From JAAYZQ01 sp034428935 (GTDB lineage: Bacteria; Chloroflexota; Anaerolineae; JAAYZQ01), in contig DAOUHB010000196.1 of NCBI GenBank assembly GCA_034428935.1, positions 1-36,776 on the forward strand: a stretch of 36,776 nucleotides of DNA. The letters are read 5' to 3'. The notes beneath the pieces were generated by a model. The model had not been told where the DNA came from. It saw nothing but the letters and a program-made list of their open reading frames with translations, and ran no database searches. Every line of letters begins with the position of its first letter. The stretch's first letter is position 1. Shown piece after piece: positions 1 to 7,048 of this stretch. The position numbers and the translations under genes were made by a program.

Positions 1-45
1 CACCTTGACCTGGTCATCTGTGAACCGCTTGTGCAGCTGTGTCAT
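1..45 (-). CDS. Transposase/integrase N-terminus, partial (runs off the window start)
   Basis: The minus strand starts with an ATG at 45 preceded by a strong ribosome binding site (GAGGAGGG, about 5 bases upstream) and reads MTQLHKRFTDDQVKV before the window edge. From memory, this opening resembles integrase-core (DDE) transposases with an N-terminal helix-turn-helix, of the IS481/IS21-like kind. Only 15 codons are visible, so the family cannot be fixed. Three 22-bp iterons upstream of the start (95-154) fit the terminal transposase-binding region of such an element, which supports the call. It could instead be another DNA-binding protein. Confidence 0.5.
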   Translation of the reverse strand, partial: MTQLHKRFTDDQVKV

Positions 46-94
46 TTCGTCCCTCCTCATCTCGAGATCGACCTGCTGGGACTCTACCACAATC

Positions 95-154
95 GGTTCA
101 CTTTTCAACTGGAAAGAGTTCACTTTTCAGCCTTAAATGGTTCACCTTTCAACT
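95..154. repeat. Three 22-bp-spaced iterons
   Basis: Three copies of the motif GGTTCACTTTTCAACT occur at 95-110, 117-132 (AGTTCACTTTTCAGCC) and 139-154 (GGTTCACCTTTCAACT). Their starts are exactly 22 bp apart, about two helical turns, so a protein binding them would sit on one face of the DNA. They lie just upstream of the transposase-like start, so binding sites for that transposase at the element end are the simplest reading. Confidence 0.7.
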
Positions 155-180
155 TTCAACCACAGCCCGCCAGGCCGAGG

Positions 181-209
181 TTGACACTCCCCCGGGCCTG
201 GAGTACAAT
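181..209 (+). promoter_or_regulatory. Sigma-70-type promoter of the moxR operon
   Basis: TTGACA at 181-186 and TACAAT at 204-209 are separated by exactly 17 bp. The -35 is a perfect consensus and the -10 matches at five of six positions. Transcription would start near 216, leaving a leader of roughly 120 nt before the moxR ATG at 338. It lies just outside the insertion-element end. Confidence 0.7.
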
Positions 210-337
210 GTATTGTGCTGAATTTGCCCTGCCGGAACCCGGCCCGTCCAGGCGCCCGCCGGCAGAGATCCGGTCGCCTTGACGAGTGCGCCGTACCGGG
301 TGCTGAGCCGCTCCGTGGTCAATGAGGGGGAAGAACC

Positions 338-1288
338 ATGCCGCCCGAGATCCAGCAATTCGCCCAGGCAGTGGTGGAGAACGTTGAGAAGGTCATCGTC
401 GGCAAGCGGCAGGCCATCGAGCTGATGCTGGTGGCGCTGCTGTGCGAGGGGCACGTGCTCATCGAGGACGTGCCAGGCACGGGCAAGACCATGCTGGCTC
501 GCAGTGTTGCCGCCTCGTTGGGCCTGACCTTCAAGCGGCTGCAGTGTACACCCGACCTCCTGCCCAACGACATCACCGGCGTATCCGTCTTTAACCAGCG
601 GACGGCCGAGTTCGAGTTCCGGCCCGGCCCGGCCTTTGTGCACCTGCTCCTGGCCGACGAGATCAACCGGGCGACGCCGCGCACCCAGTCGGCCCTTCTG
701 GAGGCCATGGGTGAGGGCCAGGTGAGCGCCGACGGCGTCACATATACCCTTAACCGGCCCTTCATGGTGCTTGCCACGCAGAACCCCATCGAGTACGAGG
801 GCACCTTTCCCCTCCCCGAGGCGCAGTTGGACCGCTTCTTGCTCAAGCTGTCGCTGGGCTATCCCTCGCCCGAGGACGAGGGCCAGATCCTCCTCAACCT
901 CCGGCGCGAGCACCCCGTGTTGAGCGTGGAGCAGGTGGTGGATGGTGCCCGCCTCCTCGACCTGCAGCGCCTGGTGTGGGAAGTACACCTGGACGACACG
1001 GTGCGCGACTATATCGTGCGCCTGGTGACGGCCACGCGCCGCCACGCCGACCTGGCCCTGGGGGCCAGCACGCGGGGCAGCCTGGCTCTCTTCAAGGCGG
1101 CCCAGGCCCTGGCCAGCCTGCGGGGCCGGGATTATGTGCTGCCCGACGACGTCAAGGCCCTGGCGGTGCCTGCCCTGGCCCACCGCCTCATCGTCCGGCC
1201 CGAAAGCGCCCTGCGGGGCTATACCGCCAATCGCATCGTCGACGAGCTGCTGCAGAGCGTGCCCTTGCAGCTCGACGAGCAGGAATAG
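338..1288 (+). CDS. MoxR-family AAA+ ATPase
   Basis: This 316-aa protein is a MoxR-type AAA+ ATPase, a chaperone-like ATPase thought to help mature or activate partner complexes. Walker A is PGTGKT at residues 46-51, Walker B is LLLADE at 103-108, and the sensor-1 segment ATQNP lies at 146-150. The length matches the family norm of about 310-330. The ATG at 338 follows a GAGGGGGAAG ribosome binding site. It heads an operon with a DUF58 protein (66-bp gap) and a DUF4129 membrane protein, the standard MoxR-DUF58 partnership. The natural substrate of this group is unknown in most bacteria. A promoter at 181-209 probably drives the operon. Confidence 0.93.
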   Translation: MPPEIQQFAQAVVENVEKVIVGKRQAIELMLVALLCEGHVLIEDVPGTGKTMLARSVAASLGLTFKRLQCTPDLLPNDITGVSVFNQRTAEFEFRPGPAFVHLLLADEINRATPRTQSALLEAMGEGQVSADGVTYTLNRPFMVLATQNPIEYEGTFPLPEAQLDRFLLKLSLGYPSPEDEGQILLNLRREHPVLSVEQVVDGARLLDLQRLVWEVHLDDTVRDYIVRLVTATRRHADLALGASTRGSLALFKAAQALASLRGRDYVLPDDVKALAVPALAHRLIVRPESALRGYTANRIVDELLQSVPLQLDEQE

Positions 1289-1354
1289 GGAGGGATGACG
1301 GGCACCCGGCCAGCGGAGCGCTTTGATGGGTAAAGAGGTGTATCCGGAGTTAAC

Positions 1355-2578
1355 GTGAGCCGCATTTTGCCGTTTATGGCCGTCCTTCTGGCCGTCGCCT
1401 TTTTCACCAGGGTCAACTTTTTCTTTTACCTCTTCTACAGCATGGCCGGCATCTATTTCCTGGGCCGGCTGTGGGCCAGCCGGTCGCTGGCGGCGGTAAA
1501 GGTCGAGCGCCACCACGAGCCGCGCATGTTCTATGGCGAGTCGCTGGCGGTGCGCCTGGAGGTGCACAACCGCGGCTGGCTGCCGGTGCTCTGGCTGCGC
1601 CTGTCCGATACGGTCCCCTTTGACCTCATAGGCGGGCCCGCCTTTCGCCGGGTGCTGTCCCTGCGGCCGGGGGAGCGGCAGCAGCACGAGTATCGCCTCC
1701 TGGGCCGGCGGCGGGGCTACTACCGCCTGGGTCCCCTGGTGAACTCGGGGGGAGACCTGTTGGGCACCGCCTCGTTTCAGAGGCAGGCCGCCGCCGACGA
1801 CTGGGTCATTGTCTATCCCCGCATCGTCCCCCTGCGCGATCTCGGCCTTCCTTCGCAATCGCCCTTCGGGGTCCTGCCCAGCAGGCAGCGCCTCTTCGAA
1901 GAGCCGACCCGCATCCGCGGCGTGCGCGACTATCAGCCGGGAGACTCCTTGCGGCGCCTGGACTGGAAGACCAGCGCGCGCGTGGGGCAATTGCAGGTGC
2001 GGCGCTACGAGCCGGCCATCGCCCTGGAGACGGCGATCTTCTTGAACCTGTCGGCGGCCGAGTATCCACCGGCGTACCGGCACACGGCCACCGAGCTGGG
2101 GATCGTCGCCTCGGCCTCGCTGGCGGCGCACCTGGCGGAAAAGCGCCAGGCGGTGGCCCTGGCGACGAACGGCCGCGACCCCTTGCGCGCCGTCTCGCCC
2201 GCCACCAACGGCGGCGCCACGCCGGCGCTTCCGTTGCGCAAGGGCCGGGAGCACCTGATGCACGTCCTGGATCTCCTGGCCCGGGTCGAGGTGGTGACCG
2301 AGACCGAGACCAAAACCGAAGCCGCGGTGCCCTTCCTGAACCTGTTGAATCGCAAGAGCCTGGCCCTGCCATGGGGCAGCACGGTGGTGGCCATCACCAG
2401 CCAGGAGGGCGAGGGGATGATGGAGACGCTCCTGGCACTGCGCCGCCGGGGCCTGCGGATCCTGCTGGTGCTCACCTGCCCGAGCCGCGGCTTTGACCTG
2501 ACGGCGCAGCGGGCGGGCCAGATCGGCGTGCAGACGGTGCGGATGTGGACCGAGAGGGATCTGGACACGTGGCGCTAG
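1355..2578 (+). CDS. DUF58 domain protein, membrane-anchored
   Basis: This 407-aa protein begins with a GTG at 1355. Two closely spaced hydrophobic segments (about residues 5-40) are followed by a beta-rich region and then the DUF58 signature around residues 186-211, including GVRDYQPGD, LRRLDWK and VRRYEP. DUF58 proteins carry a von Willebrand A-like fold and work with the MoxR ATPase encoded next to them. The gene sits directly after moxR, and its stop overlaps the start of the DUF4129 gene, so the three are probably translated together. The family has no established biochemical activity. A role in cell-envelope assembly or protease activation is inferred from context only. Confidence 0.9.
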   Translation: MSRILPFMAVLLAVAFFTRVNFFFYLFYSMAGIYFLGRLWASRSLAAVKVERHHEPRMFYGESLAVRLEVHNRGWLPVLWLRLSDTVPFDLIGGPAFRRVLSLRPGERQQHEYRLLGRRRGYYRLGPLVNSGGDLLGTASFQRQAAADDWVIVYPRIVPLRDLGLPSQSPFGVLPSRQRLFEEPTRIRGVRDYQPGDSLRRLDWKTSARVGQLQVRRYEPAIALETAIFLNLSAAEYPPAYRHTATELGIVASASLAAHLAEKRQAVALATNGRDPLRAVSPATNGGATPALPLRKGREHLMHVLDLLARVEVVTETETKTEAAVPFLNLLNRKSLALPWGSTVVAITSQEGEGMMETLLALRRRGLRILLVLTCPSRGFDLTAQRAGQIGVQTVRMWTERDLDTWR

Positions 2579-4170
2579 GGCCGAGGGCTGGCGGTGGATG
2601 GGTCGAGAACATCTTGCGCCCCATCCTCATCGCGGGCATGACCGCCTGCGTCGGCGCGCCCCTGGCGCTCGTGCTGGAGATGCTGGTGCCTGGCTGGGAT
2701 GGTGGCTACTGGCTCGCCTTTGCCTTTGTTGCCGGGCTGGAGGGCATCCTGTCCGAGCGGGTGCTGAAGCGGCGGCGCATCACCGGCTGGGCCTACATGG
2801 GCTCGCGAGCGACCGAGCTCCTGTTCCTGCTGCTGGTGCTCAAGCTTTTGAACTATATCCCCCTGGGTGTGGGCCAGCTCCTGGCCGACGCTGCCCGGTG
2901 GCCCCTGGCCCCGGAGTCCTTCCTGACGGACCTGGACCTCTTTGCCGGGCTGCTCTTTGTGCCGTTGTGGGCCGGGGCCATCTACGCGGGGCGCATGGTG
3001 GCCGAGATCGAGTTGGAGATGGGGCGCACCGGCCCTCCCCCTGCCGACCTTAATTCGCCCGAGTACTATATGTGGCTGACCCAACCATCGGCCGTCCGCG
3101 ACCGGCAGGAGAGGCTCGACTGGCTGGGCGAGCTGTTCCTGTGGGGCGGCATGGCCCTGCTGGTGGGGGCAACCCTGGTCCACGCCTTTGTCTCTTCCGC
3201 CGGGGCCCTGGGTATTCCCATCCTGCTCTACTTTGCCCTGGGCGTGGCCCTCCTCAGCCAGGCCCAGTTCAGCGTCAAGTACGCGAGCTGGCAGGTGGAG
3301 GGCACCCCGGTGCAGCCGGGCATGGCCCGCCGCTGGCTGCTGGCCGTCCTCGCGTTTCTCGTCGTCGTTGCCCTGGTGGCCCTGGTCCTGCCCACGGGCT
3401 ATGCCCTGGGTCCCTTCCGGGCCATCTGGGGCGTCCTCAGCCTGCTCCTCCAACTGCTGGTTTTTGTCTTTGCCCTCCTGATCTTCCTGTTGACGGCTCT
3501 GCTGTCGTTCTTGTTGCCCCACGCCGTGATCGAACAGCCGCCACCGCCGAGCTTTGAGCCCGTCCCACCGCCGCTGCCCGGTCCCGAGGCGGCGGCGTCG
3601 TTGCCCTGGCTGCAGATCCTGGCCTCGGCCCTCTTCTGGCTCGTCATCGTGGCCATCGCCGGCTATGCCCTGGTGCGCTTTGTCCGCGAGCGCTGGCCCG
3701 GATGGGAGGAGGACGAGGAAGGGCAGGCCGGCGGCTGGCGACGGTTCATGGCATGGCTGCGGGCCCTGTGGCGGCGCTGGCGCGGCTGGCGGAGCGAGGC
3801 GCTGGAGCAGTGGGCCCGGCGGCGGGCCGCGGCAGCCAGGAAGAGGCCCGCCAGGCGGCCGGCGCGCTTCTTTTCGCTGCGGGGCCTGGGGCCGCGGGAG
3901 CTGGTTCGCTACTTTTACGTCTCCACGGCGCGCCGCGCTGCCCAGGCCGGGCAGCCGCGCCGGCCGTCGCAGACCCCCTACGAGTACGAGGCCAGCCTGG
4001 GCGGGCAGTTCCCCGACCTCGAGCCCGACCTGTCGGGGCTCACCGAGGCCTTTGTGGAGGCCCGCTACGGCCGGGCGCCGGTGGAGGCGGAGGACGTGGA
4101 GCGCGTCAAGCCCCTGTGGCAGCGGATCAAGGCCGCCCTGCGCCGTCGCCGGGAGCCATCGGTGCCCTGA
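2569..4170 (+). CDS. Multi-pass membrane protein with C-terminal DUF4129 domain
   Basis: About 533 aa from the GTG at 2569, which overlaps the DUF58 stop by ten bases; an in-frame ATG at 2545 is the alternative start. The first roughly 370 residues contain about eight hydrophobic segments. A Pro-rich linker, one more membrane segment and a basic Arg-rich stretch follow, then a soluble C-terminus. The end region (PYEYEASLG, about 110 residues before the stop, through EAFVEARYG) resembles the DUF4129 domain found at the C-terminus of TgpA-type membrane transglutaminases. No transglutaminase Cys-His-Asp core is visible, so this looks like the membrane shell without the enzyme. It completes the MoxR/DUF58 operon. 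Confidence 0.8.
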   Translation: MALGPRAGGGWVENILRPILIAGMTACVGAPLALVLEMLVPGWDGGYWLAFAFVAGLEGILSERVLKRRRITGWAYMGSRATELLFLLLVLKLLNYIPLGVGQLLADAARWPLAPESFLTDLDLFAGLLFVPLWAGAIYAGRMVAEIELEMGRTGPPPADLNSPEYYMWLTQPSAVRDRQERLDWLGELFLWGGMALLVGATLVHAFVSSAGALGIPILLYFALGVALLSQAQFSVKYASWQVEGTPVQPGMARRWLLAVLAFLVVVALVALVLPTGYALGPFRAIWGVLSLLLQLLVFVFALLIFLLTALLSFLLPHAVIEQPPPPSFEPVPPPLPGPEAAASLPWLQILASALFWLVIVAIAGYALVRFVRERWPGWEEDEEGQAGGWRRFMAWLRALWRRWRGWRSEALEQWARRRAAAARKRPARRPARFFSLRGLGPRELVRYFYVSTARRAAQAGQPRRPSQTPYEYEASLGGQFPDLEPDLSGLTEAFVEARYGRAPVEAEDVERVKPLWQRIKAALRRRREPSVP

Positions 4171-4197
4171 AGCAGCCCTGGAACCAGGGCAGGGATC

Positions 4198-4226
4198 TTG
4201 CGTTCAGGTGGATAGTCTGCTATACT
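4198..4226 (+). promoter_or_regulatory. Promoter of the LipS-like radical SAM gene (leaderless geometry)
   Basis: TTGCGT at 4198-4203, a 17-bp spacer and TATACT at 4221-4226. The ATG at 4233 starts only six bases after the -10 element, where the transcription start should fall, and no ribosome binding site is present. The geometry therefore predicts a leaderless mRNA. The same TTGCGT-N17-TATACT pair occurs at 22443-22471 on the other strand. Confidence 0.6.
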
Positions 4227-4232
4227 CGCGCC

Positions 4233-5087
4233 ATGAACACGCTTGAGCAAACGCTGCGCCGCGCCTGGGAGGTGCGGCGGACCCATTTCCCGGACGAGAT
4301 TACGTGGTCGTGGCCCCTGGATACGGCGGTGTTGAGCCTCACCGGGAGCCACTGTGCCCTCGATTGCGCCCACTGCGGCGGCCATTACCTGCGGGGCATG
4401 CGGCCCATCTGGGACGCCGAGCCCGACGGGTCTCACAGTTGCCTGGTATCTGGGGGCTGCGATTCCACGGGCCGCGTGCCGGTGCTGGCGCACCTGGATC
4501 GGGTGCGCGCCTGGCGCGAGGGCCGGACCATGAACTGGCACGTGGGGTTCGTCTCCGAGGCCGAGATGGAGACCATCGCCCCCCTGGTGGACGTCATCTC
4601 CTTTGACTTTGTGGGCGACGAGGCCACCGTCCGCGAGGTCTACGGGCTGGAGCACGGCATCGAGACGTACGTGGAGACCTACGGCCTGCTGCGCCGATAT
4701 GCCCGGACGCTCCCCCACGTGACCATCGGCCTGCGGGGTGGCGAGCTGGGCCACGAGCGGCGCGCCTTCGAGCTACTGCGCGAGCTGGGGGCCGACGGGC
4801 TGGTCCTCCTGGTGTTCATCCCCACGCCCGGCACCCGCTATGCCGACCGCCAGCCGCCCGCGGTGCCCGCCGTTGCCGAGCTGGTGGCCGAGGCCCGCCT
4901 CTCCTTCCCCGATGTGCCCCTCTACCTGGGCTGCATGCGGCCCAAAGGGCGCTATCGAGACGAGCTCGATCCCCTGGCCGTGCGGGCGGGGGTCAATGTC
5001 CTGGTGAGCCCTTCGCGCCCGGCCCGCCGCGTGGCGGATGAGCTGGGCCTGGCCGTGCGCGAGATGCGCGAGTGTTGCGTGTTATAA
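4233..5087 (+). CDS. Radical SAM protein, LipS/COG1856-like (putative lipoyl synthase half)
   Basis: This 284-aa protein carries a radical SAM cluster motif CALDCAHCGG, with Cys41, Cys45 and Cys48 as CxxxCxxC. Further cysteines lie at 70, 76 (SGGCDSTGRVP), 234 (LGCMRP) and in a terminal CC pair (281-282), and could bind an auxiliary iron-sulfur cluster. The pattern LTGSHCALDCAHCGGHYL resembles the biotin-synthase-related family COG1856. Proteins once annotated as biotin synthases in this group (LipS1/LipS2) form the lipoyl cofactor in archaea. Being directly upstream of gcvH, whose product needs lipoylation, supports that role here. Only one half of the pair is in the window. A longer in-frame start at 3702 is rejected because it overlaps the DUF4129 gene. 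The family assignment is from memory, not a search. Confidence 0.7.
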   Translation: MNTLEQTLRRAWEVRRTHFPDEITWSWPLDTAVLSLTGSHCALDCAHCGGHYLRGMRPIWDAEPDGSHSCLVSGGCDSTGRVPVLAHLDRVRAWREGRTMNWHVGFVSEAEMETIAPLVDVISFDFVGDEATVREVYGLEHGIETYVETYGLLRRYARTLPHVTIGLRGGELGHERRAFELLRELGADGLVLLVFIPTPGTRYADRQPPAVPAVAELVAEARLSFPDVPLYLGCMRPKGRYRDELDPLAVRAGVNVLVSPSRPARRVADELGLAVREMRECCVL

Positions 5088-5097
5088 CCCGCCCGGT

Positions 5098-5126
5098 TTG
5101 TCAGGTCAATCTTTTGATGCTACAAT
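5098..5126 (+). promoter_or_regulatory. Promoter of gcvH
   Basis: TTGTCA (5098-5103), a 17-bp spacer and TACAAT (5121-5126). The expected start near 5133 leaves a leader of about 55 nt that ends in a strong AAAGGAGGAATAAGGAG ribosome binding region before the ATG at 5189. No glycine riboswitch sequence was recognised in this short leader. Confidence 0.6.
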
Positions 5127-5188
5127 GACGCCACGCACCAGGGGCCAGCCGGCCCCGGCACACACACGAAAGGAGGAATAAGGAGAAG

Positions 5189-5578
5189 ATGAAGTTCGAT
5201 CCCGACCTCAAATACAGCGAGGACCACGAATGGATCCGGATCGAGGGTGACGAGGCCGTCCTGGGCATCAGCGACTATGCCCAAGATCAGTTGTCCGACG
5301 TCGTCTACGTCGAGCTTCCCGAGGTGGGCGAGAGTTTTGAGCGGGGCGAGGTGCTGGCCGTGGTAGAGTCGGTCAAGGCCGCGTCCGACGTTTACACGCC
5401 CGTGACCTGCGAGGTGCTGGCCGTGAACGAGGCCCTGGAGGATTCGCCGGAAGTGGTCAACCGCGACCCCTACGGCGAGGCCTGGTTCGTGCGCATTTCC
5501 CTCACCGATCCCGCCGAGTTGGACGATTTGATGGACGCCAAGGCCTACCAGGAGTTCGTGGAAGGCCTGGACGAGTAG
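5189..5578 (+). CDS. gcvH: Glycine cleavage system H protein
   Basis: This 129-aa protein is the lipoyl carrier of the glycine cleavage system. It shuttles the methylamine group between the P, T and L proteins in the cytoplasm. The opening LKYSEDHEWI and the biotinyl/lipoyl fold are typical, and the lipoylated lysine is Lys63 in VVESVKAASDVY. The length is standard (about 125-130). The ATG at 5189 follows an excellent ribosome binding site. It lies between the LipS-like radical SAM gene and the two P-protein genes. A 17-bp hairpin after its stop may let the small carrier be made in excess over the P proteins. Confidence 0.96.
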   Translation: MKFDPDLKYSEDHEWIRIEGDEAVLGISDYAQDQLSDVVYVELPEVGESFERGEVLAVVESVKAASDVYTPVTCEVLAVNEALEDSPEVVNRDPYGEAWFVRISLTDPAELDDLMDAKAYQEFVEGLDE

Positions 5579-5605
5579 GTATATCCGGCAGCCGATCTCA
5601 ACTGG

Positions 5606-5645
5606 CCCATATCCGGTACCGGTCCCCGCCGGTACTGGATATGGG
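5606..5645 (+). terminator. Strong hairpin between gcvH and gcvPA
   Basis: Arms 5606-5622 and 5629-5645 pair over 17 bp, with one G-U wobble in RNA and a six-base loop. The downstream sequence AGTTTGCCTTT is only mildly T-rich. It could be a partial terminator or an mRNA-stabilising hairpin that uncouples gcvH from gcvPA levels. The gcvPA ribosome binding site lies about 35 bases further on. Confidence 0.6.
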
Positions 5646-5692
5646 AGTTTGCCTTTCGGCTGTACCCTAGATCATTGTCGGGGAGGACAATA

Positions 5693-7048
5693 ATGAGCTA
5701 CGTTCCGCACACGGACGCGGATCGGGCCGAGATGCTGGCCGCTATTGGCGTCCAGCGGATAGAGGACCTGTTCCACGACGTTCCGGAGGACTGCCGCTTT
5801 CCCGAGTTGGCGCTCCCGGAGCCGCTGTCCGAGATGGAGATCATGGCCGAGTTGCAGGCCATGAGCGAGGAGAACCTGGATACCGGTCACTTTCCCTGTT
5901 TCCTGGGAGCCGGATCCTACAACCATTACGTGCCCCGCGTGGTAGACCAGATCATCAACCGTTCCGAGTTCTACACGGCCTACACCCCCTATCAGCCCGA
6001 GATCAGCCAGGGCACGCTGCAAAGCATCTTTGAGTATCAGAGCATGATCTGTGCCCTGACGGGCATGGACGTGGCCAACGCTTCGCATTACGACGGCGCC
6101 ACGGCCACGGCAGAGGCGGCCATCATGGCCCTCAACGTCGGCCGGGGCAAGCGCAAGAAGGTGGTCGTTTCGCCCCTGGTGCATCCCGAATACAGGGCCG
6201 TGCTGCGCACCTATACCCAGGGCATGGACGTGCAATTCGCCGGCGGCGATGACCCGGCCACCGGCCTGGACGAGCTGTTGGGCATGGTGGACAAGGAGGC
6301 CTGCTGCCTCATCGTCCAGAATCCGAACTTCCTGGGGCAGATCGAGTCGCTGGACGGCGTGGCCGACCGGGTGCAAGCCGCCGGCGCGCTGCTCGTGGTG
6401 GTCGCCGATCCCATCAGCCTGGGCCTGCTGAAGGCGCCGGGCGACTACGGGGCCGACATTGTCGTCGGCGATGCCCAGGGGCTGGGCAACGGGCTGAACT
6501 TTGGCGGGCCCTACCTGGGCTACTTTGCCTGCCGCGAGAAGGACGTGCGCAAGATGGCCGGCCGGCTGGTGGGCCAGACGGTGGACTCCGAGGGAAAGCG
6601 GGGCTTTGTCCTCACCCTCTCCACCCGCGAGCAGCACATTCGCCGCGAAAAGGCCACCTCCAACATTTGCACGAACCAGGCCCTGTGTGCCCTGGCGACG
6701 GCGATCCACCTGGCCGCACTGGGGCCCAGGGGGATGCGCCAGCTCGCCGAGCTGTGCTACCACAAGGCCCACTATACCGCCGGGCGCATTCAAGCGTTGG
6801 AGCAGTACCAGGTGGTGGGTGATGGGCCCTTCTTCCAGGAGTTTGTGGTGCGCTGCCCGGCGCCCGTGCGCGACGTCAACGACTACCTGCTGGAGGAGTG
6901 GGGCATCATCGGTGGCTATGACCTGGGCCGGGACTATCCGGACCTGGAGAACCACATGTTGGTGTGCGTGACGGAGGTGATTCGCCGGGAAGAGATCGAC
7001 GCCCTGGTTGATGCCCTGGCCGAGGCGGGGAAAGAGGTGGCAGCATGA
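5693..7048 (+). CDS. gcvPA: Glycine dehydrogenase (decarboxylating) subunit 1
   Basis: This 451-aa protein is the N-terminal half of the split P protein. With GcvPB it decarboxylates glycine and transfers the methylamine to lipoyl-GcvH. Family segments include the opening SYVPHTDADRAEML, FLGAGSYNHYVP, the YTPYQPEISQGTLQ substrate-site region and REQHIRREKATSNICTNQ. The ATG at 5693 is preferred over an in-frame TTG at 5675 because GGGGAGGACAAT lies just before it. Its TGA overlaps the gcvPB start (ATGA at 7045-7048), so the two subunits are probably translationally coupled. Splitting of P into two genes is usual in many bacteria and archaea. Confidence 0.95.
   Translation: MSYVPHTDADRAEMLAAIGVQRIEDLFHDVPEDCRFPELALPEPLSEMEIMAELQAMSEENLDTGHFPCFLGAGSYNHYVPRVVDQIINRSEFYTAYTPYQPEISQGTLQSIFEYQSMICALTGMDVANASHYDGATATAEAAIMALNVGRGKRKKVVVSPLVHPEYRAVLRTYTQGMDVQFAGGDDPATGLDELLGMVDKEACCLIVQNPNFLGQIESLDGVADRVQAAGALLVVVADPISLGLLKAPGDYGADIVVGDAQGLGNGLNFGGPYLGYFACREKDVRKMAGRLVGQTVDSEGKRGFVLTLSTREQHIRREKATSNICTNQALCALATAIHLAALGPRGMRQLAELCYHKAHYTAGRIQALEQYQVVGDGPFFQEFVVRCPAPVRDVNDYLLEEWGIIGGYDLGRDYPDLENHMLVCVTEVIRREEIDALVDALAEAGKEVAA

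Larger units (their letters stand above)
1..160 (-). mobile_element. Terminal part of an insertion element
   Basis: The leftward transposase-like start at 45 and a block of three evenly spaced repeats (95-154) look like one end of an insertion element extending to the left of the window. The boundary is inferred to lie near 155-160, where the repeats stop and the GC-rich chromosomal sequence with the moxR promoter begins. No terminal inverted repeat or target duplication can be verified because the other end is outside the window. Confidence 0.45.

Noticed and set aside
149..2263. 704-codon minus-strand open frame opposite moxR and DUF58
   Set aside because: It is the shadow of two strongly recognised plus-strand genes, is rich in Arg/Gly/Gln and shows no domain. 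High-GC DNA produces such frames.
3702..4232. N-terminal extension of the radical SAM protein
   Set aside because: It would overlap the DUF4129 gene for over 450 bases in another frame and adds only Ala/Gly/Arg-rich sequence. The ATG at 4233 lies right after a promoter.
4233..5087. Biotin synthase annotation for the radical SAM protein
   Set aside because: Length and motifs are close enough for automatic annotation as BioB-like, but the gcvH context and the GGHYL and SGGCDSTG segments fit the LipS/COG1856 group better.
5133..5188. Glycine riboswitch before gcvH
   Set aside because: The leader is about 55 nt, too short for the aptamer, and lacks its core sequence.
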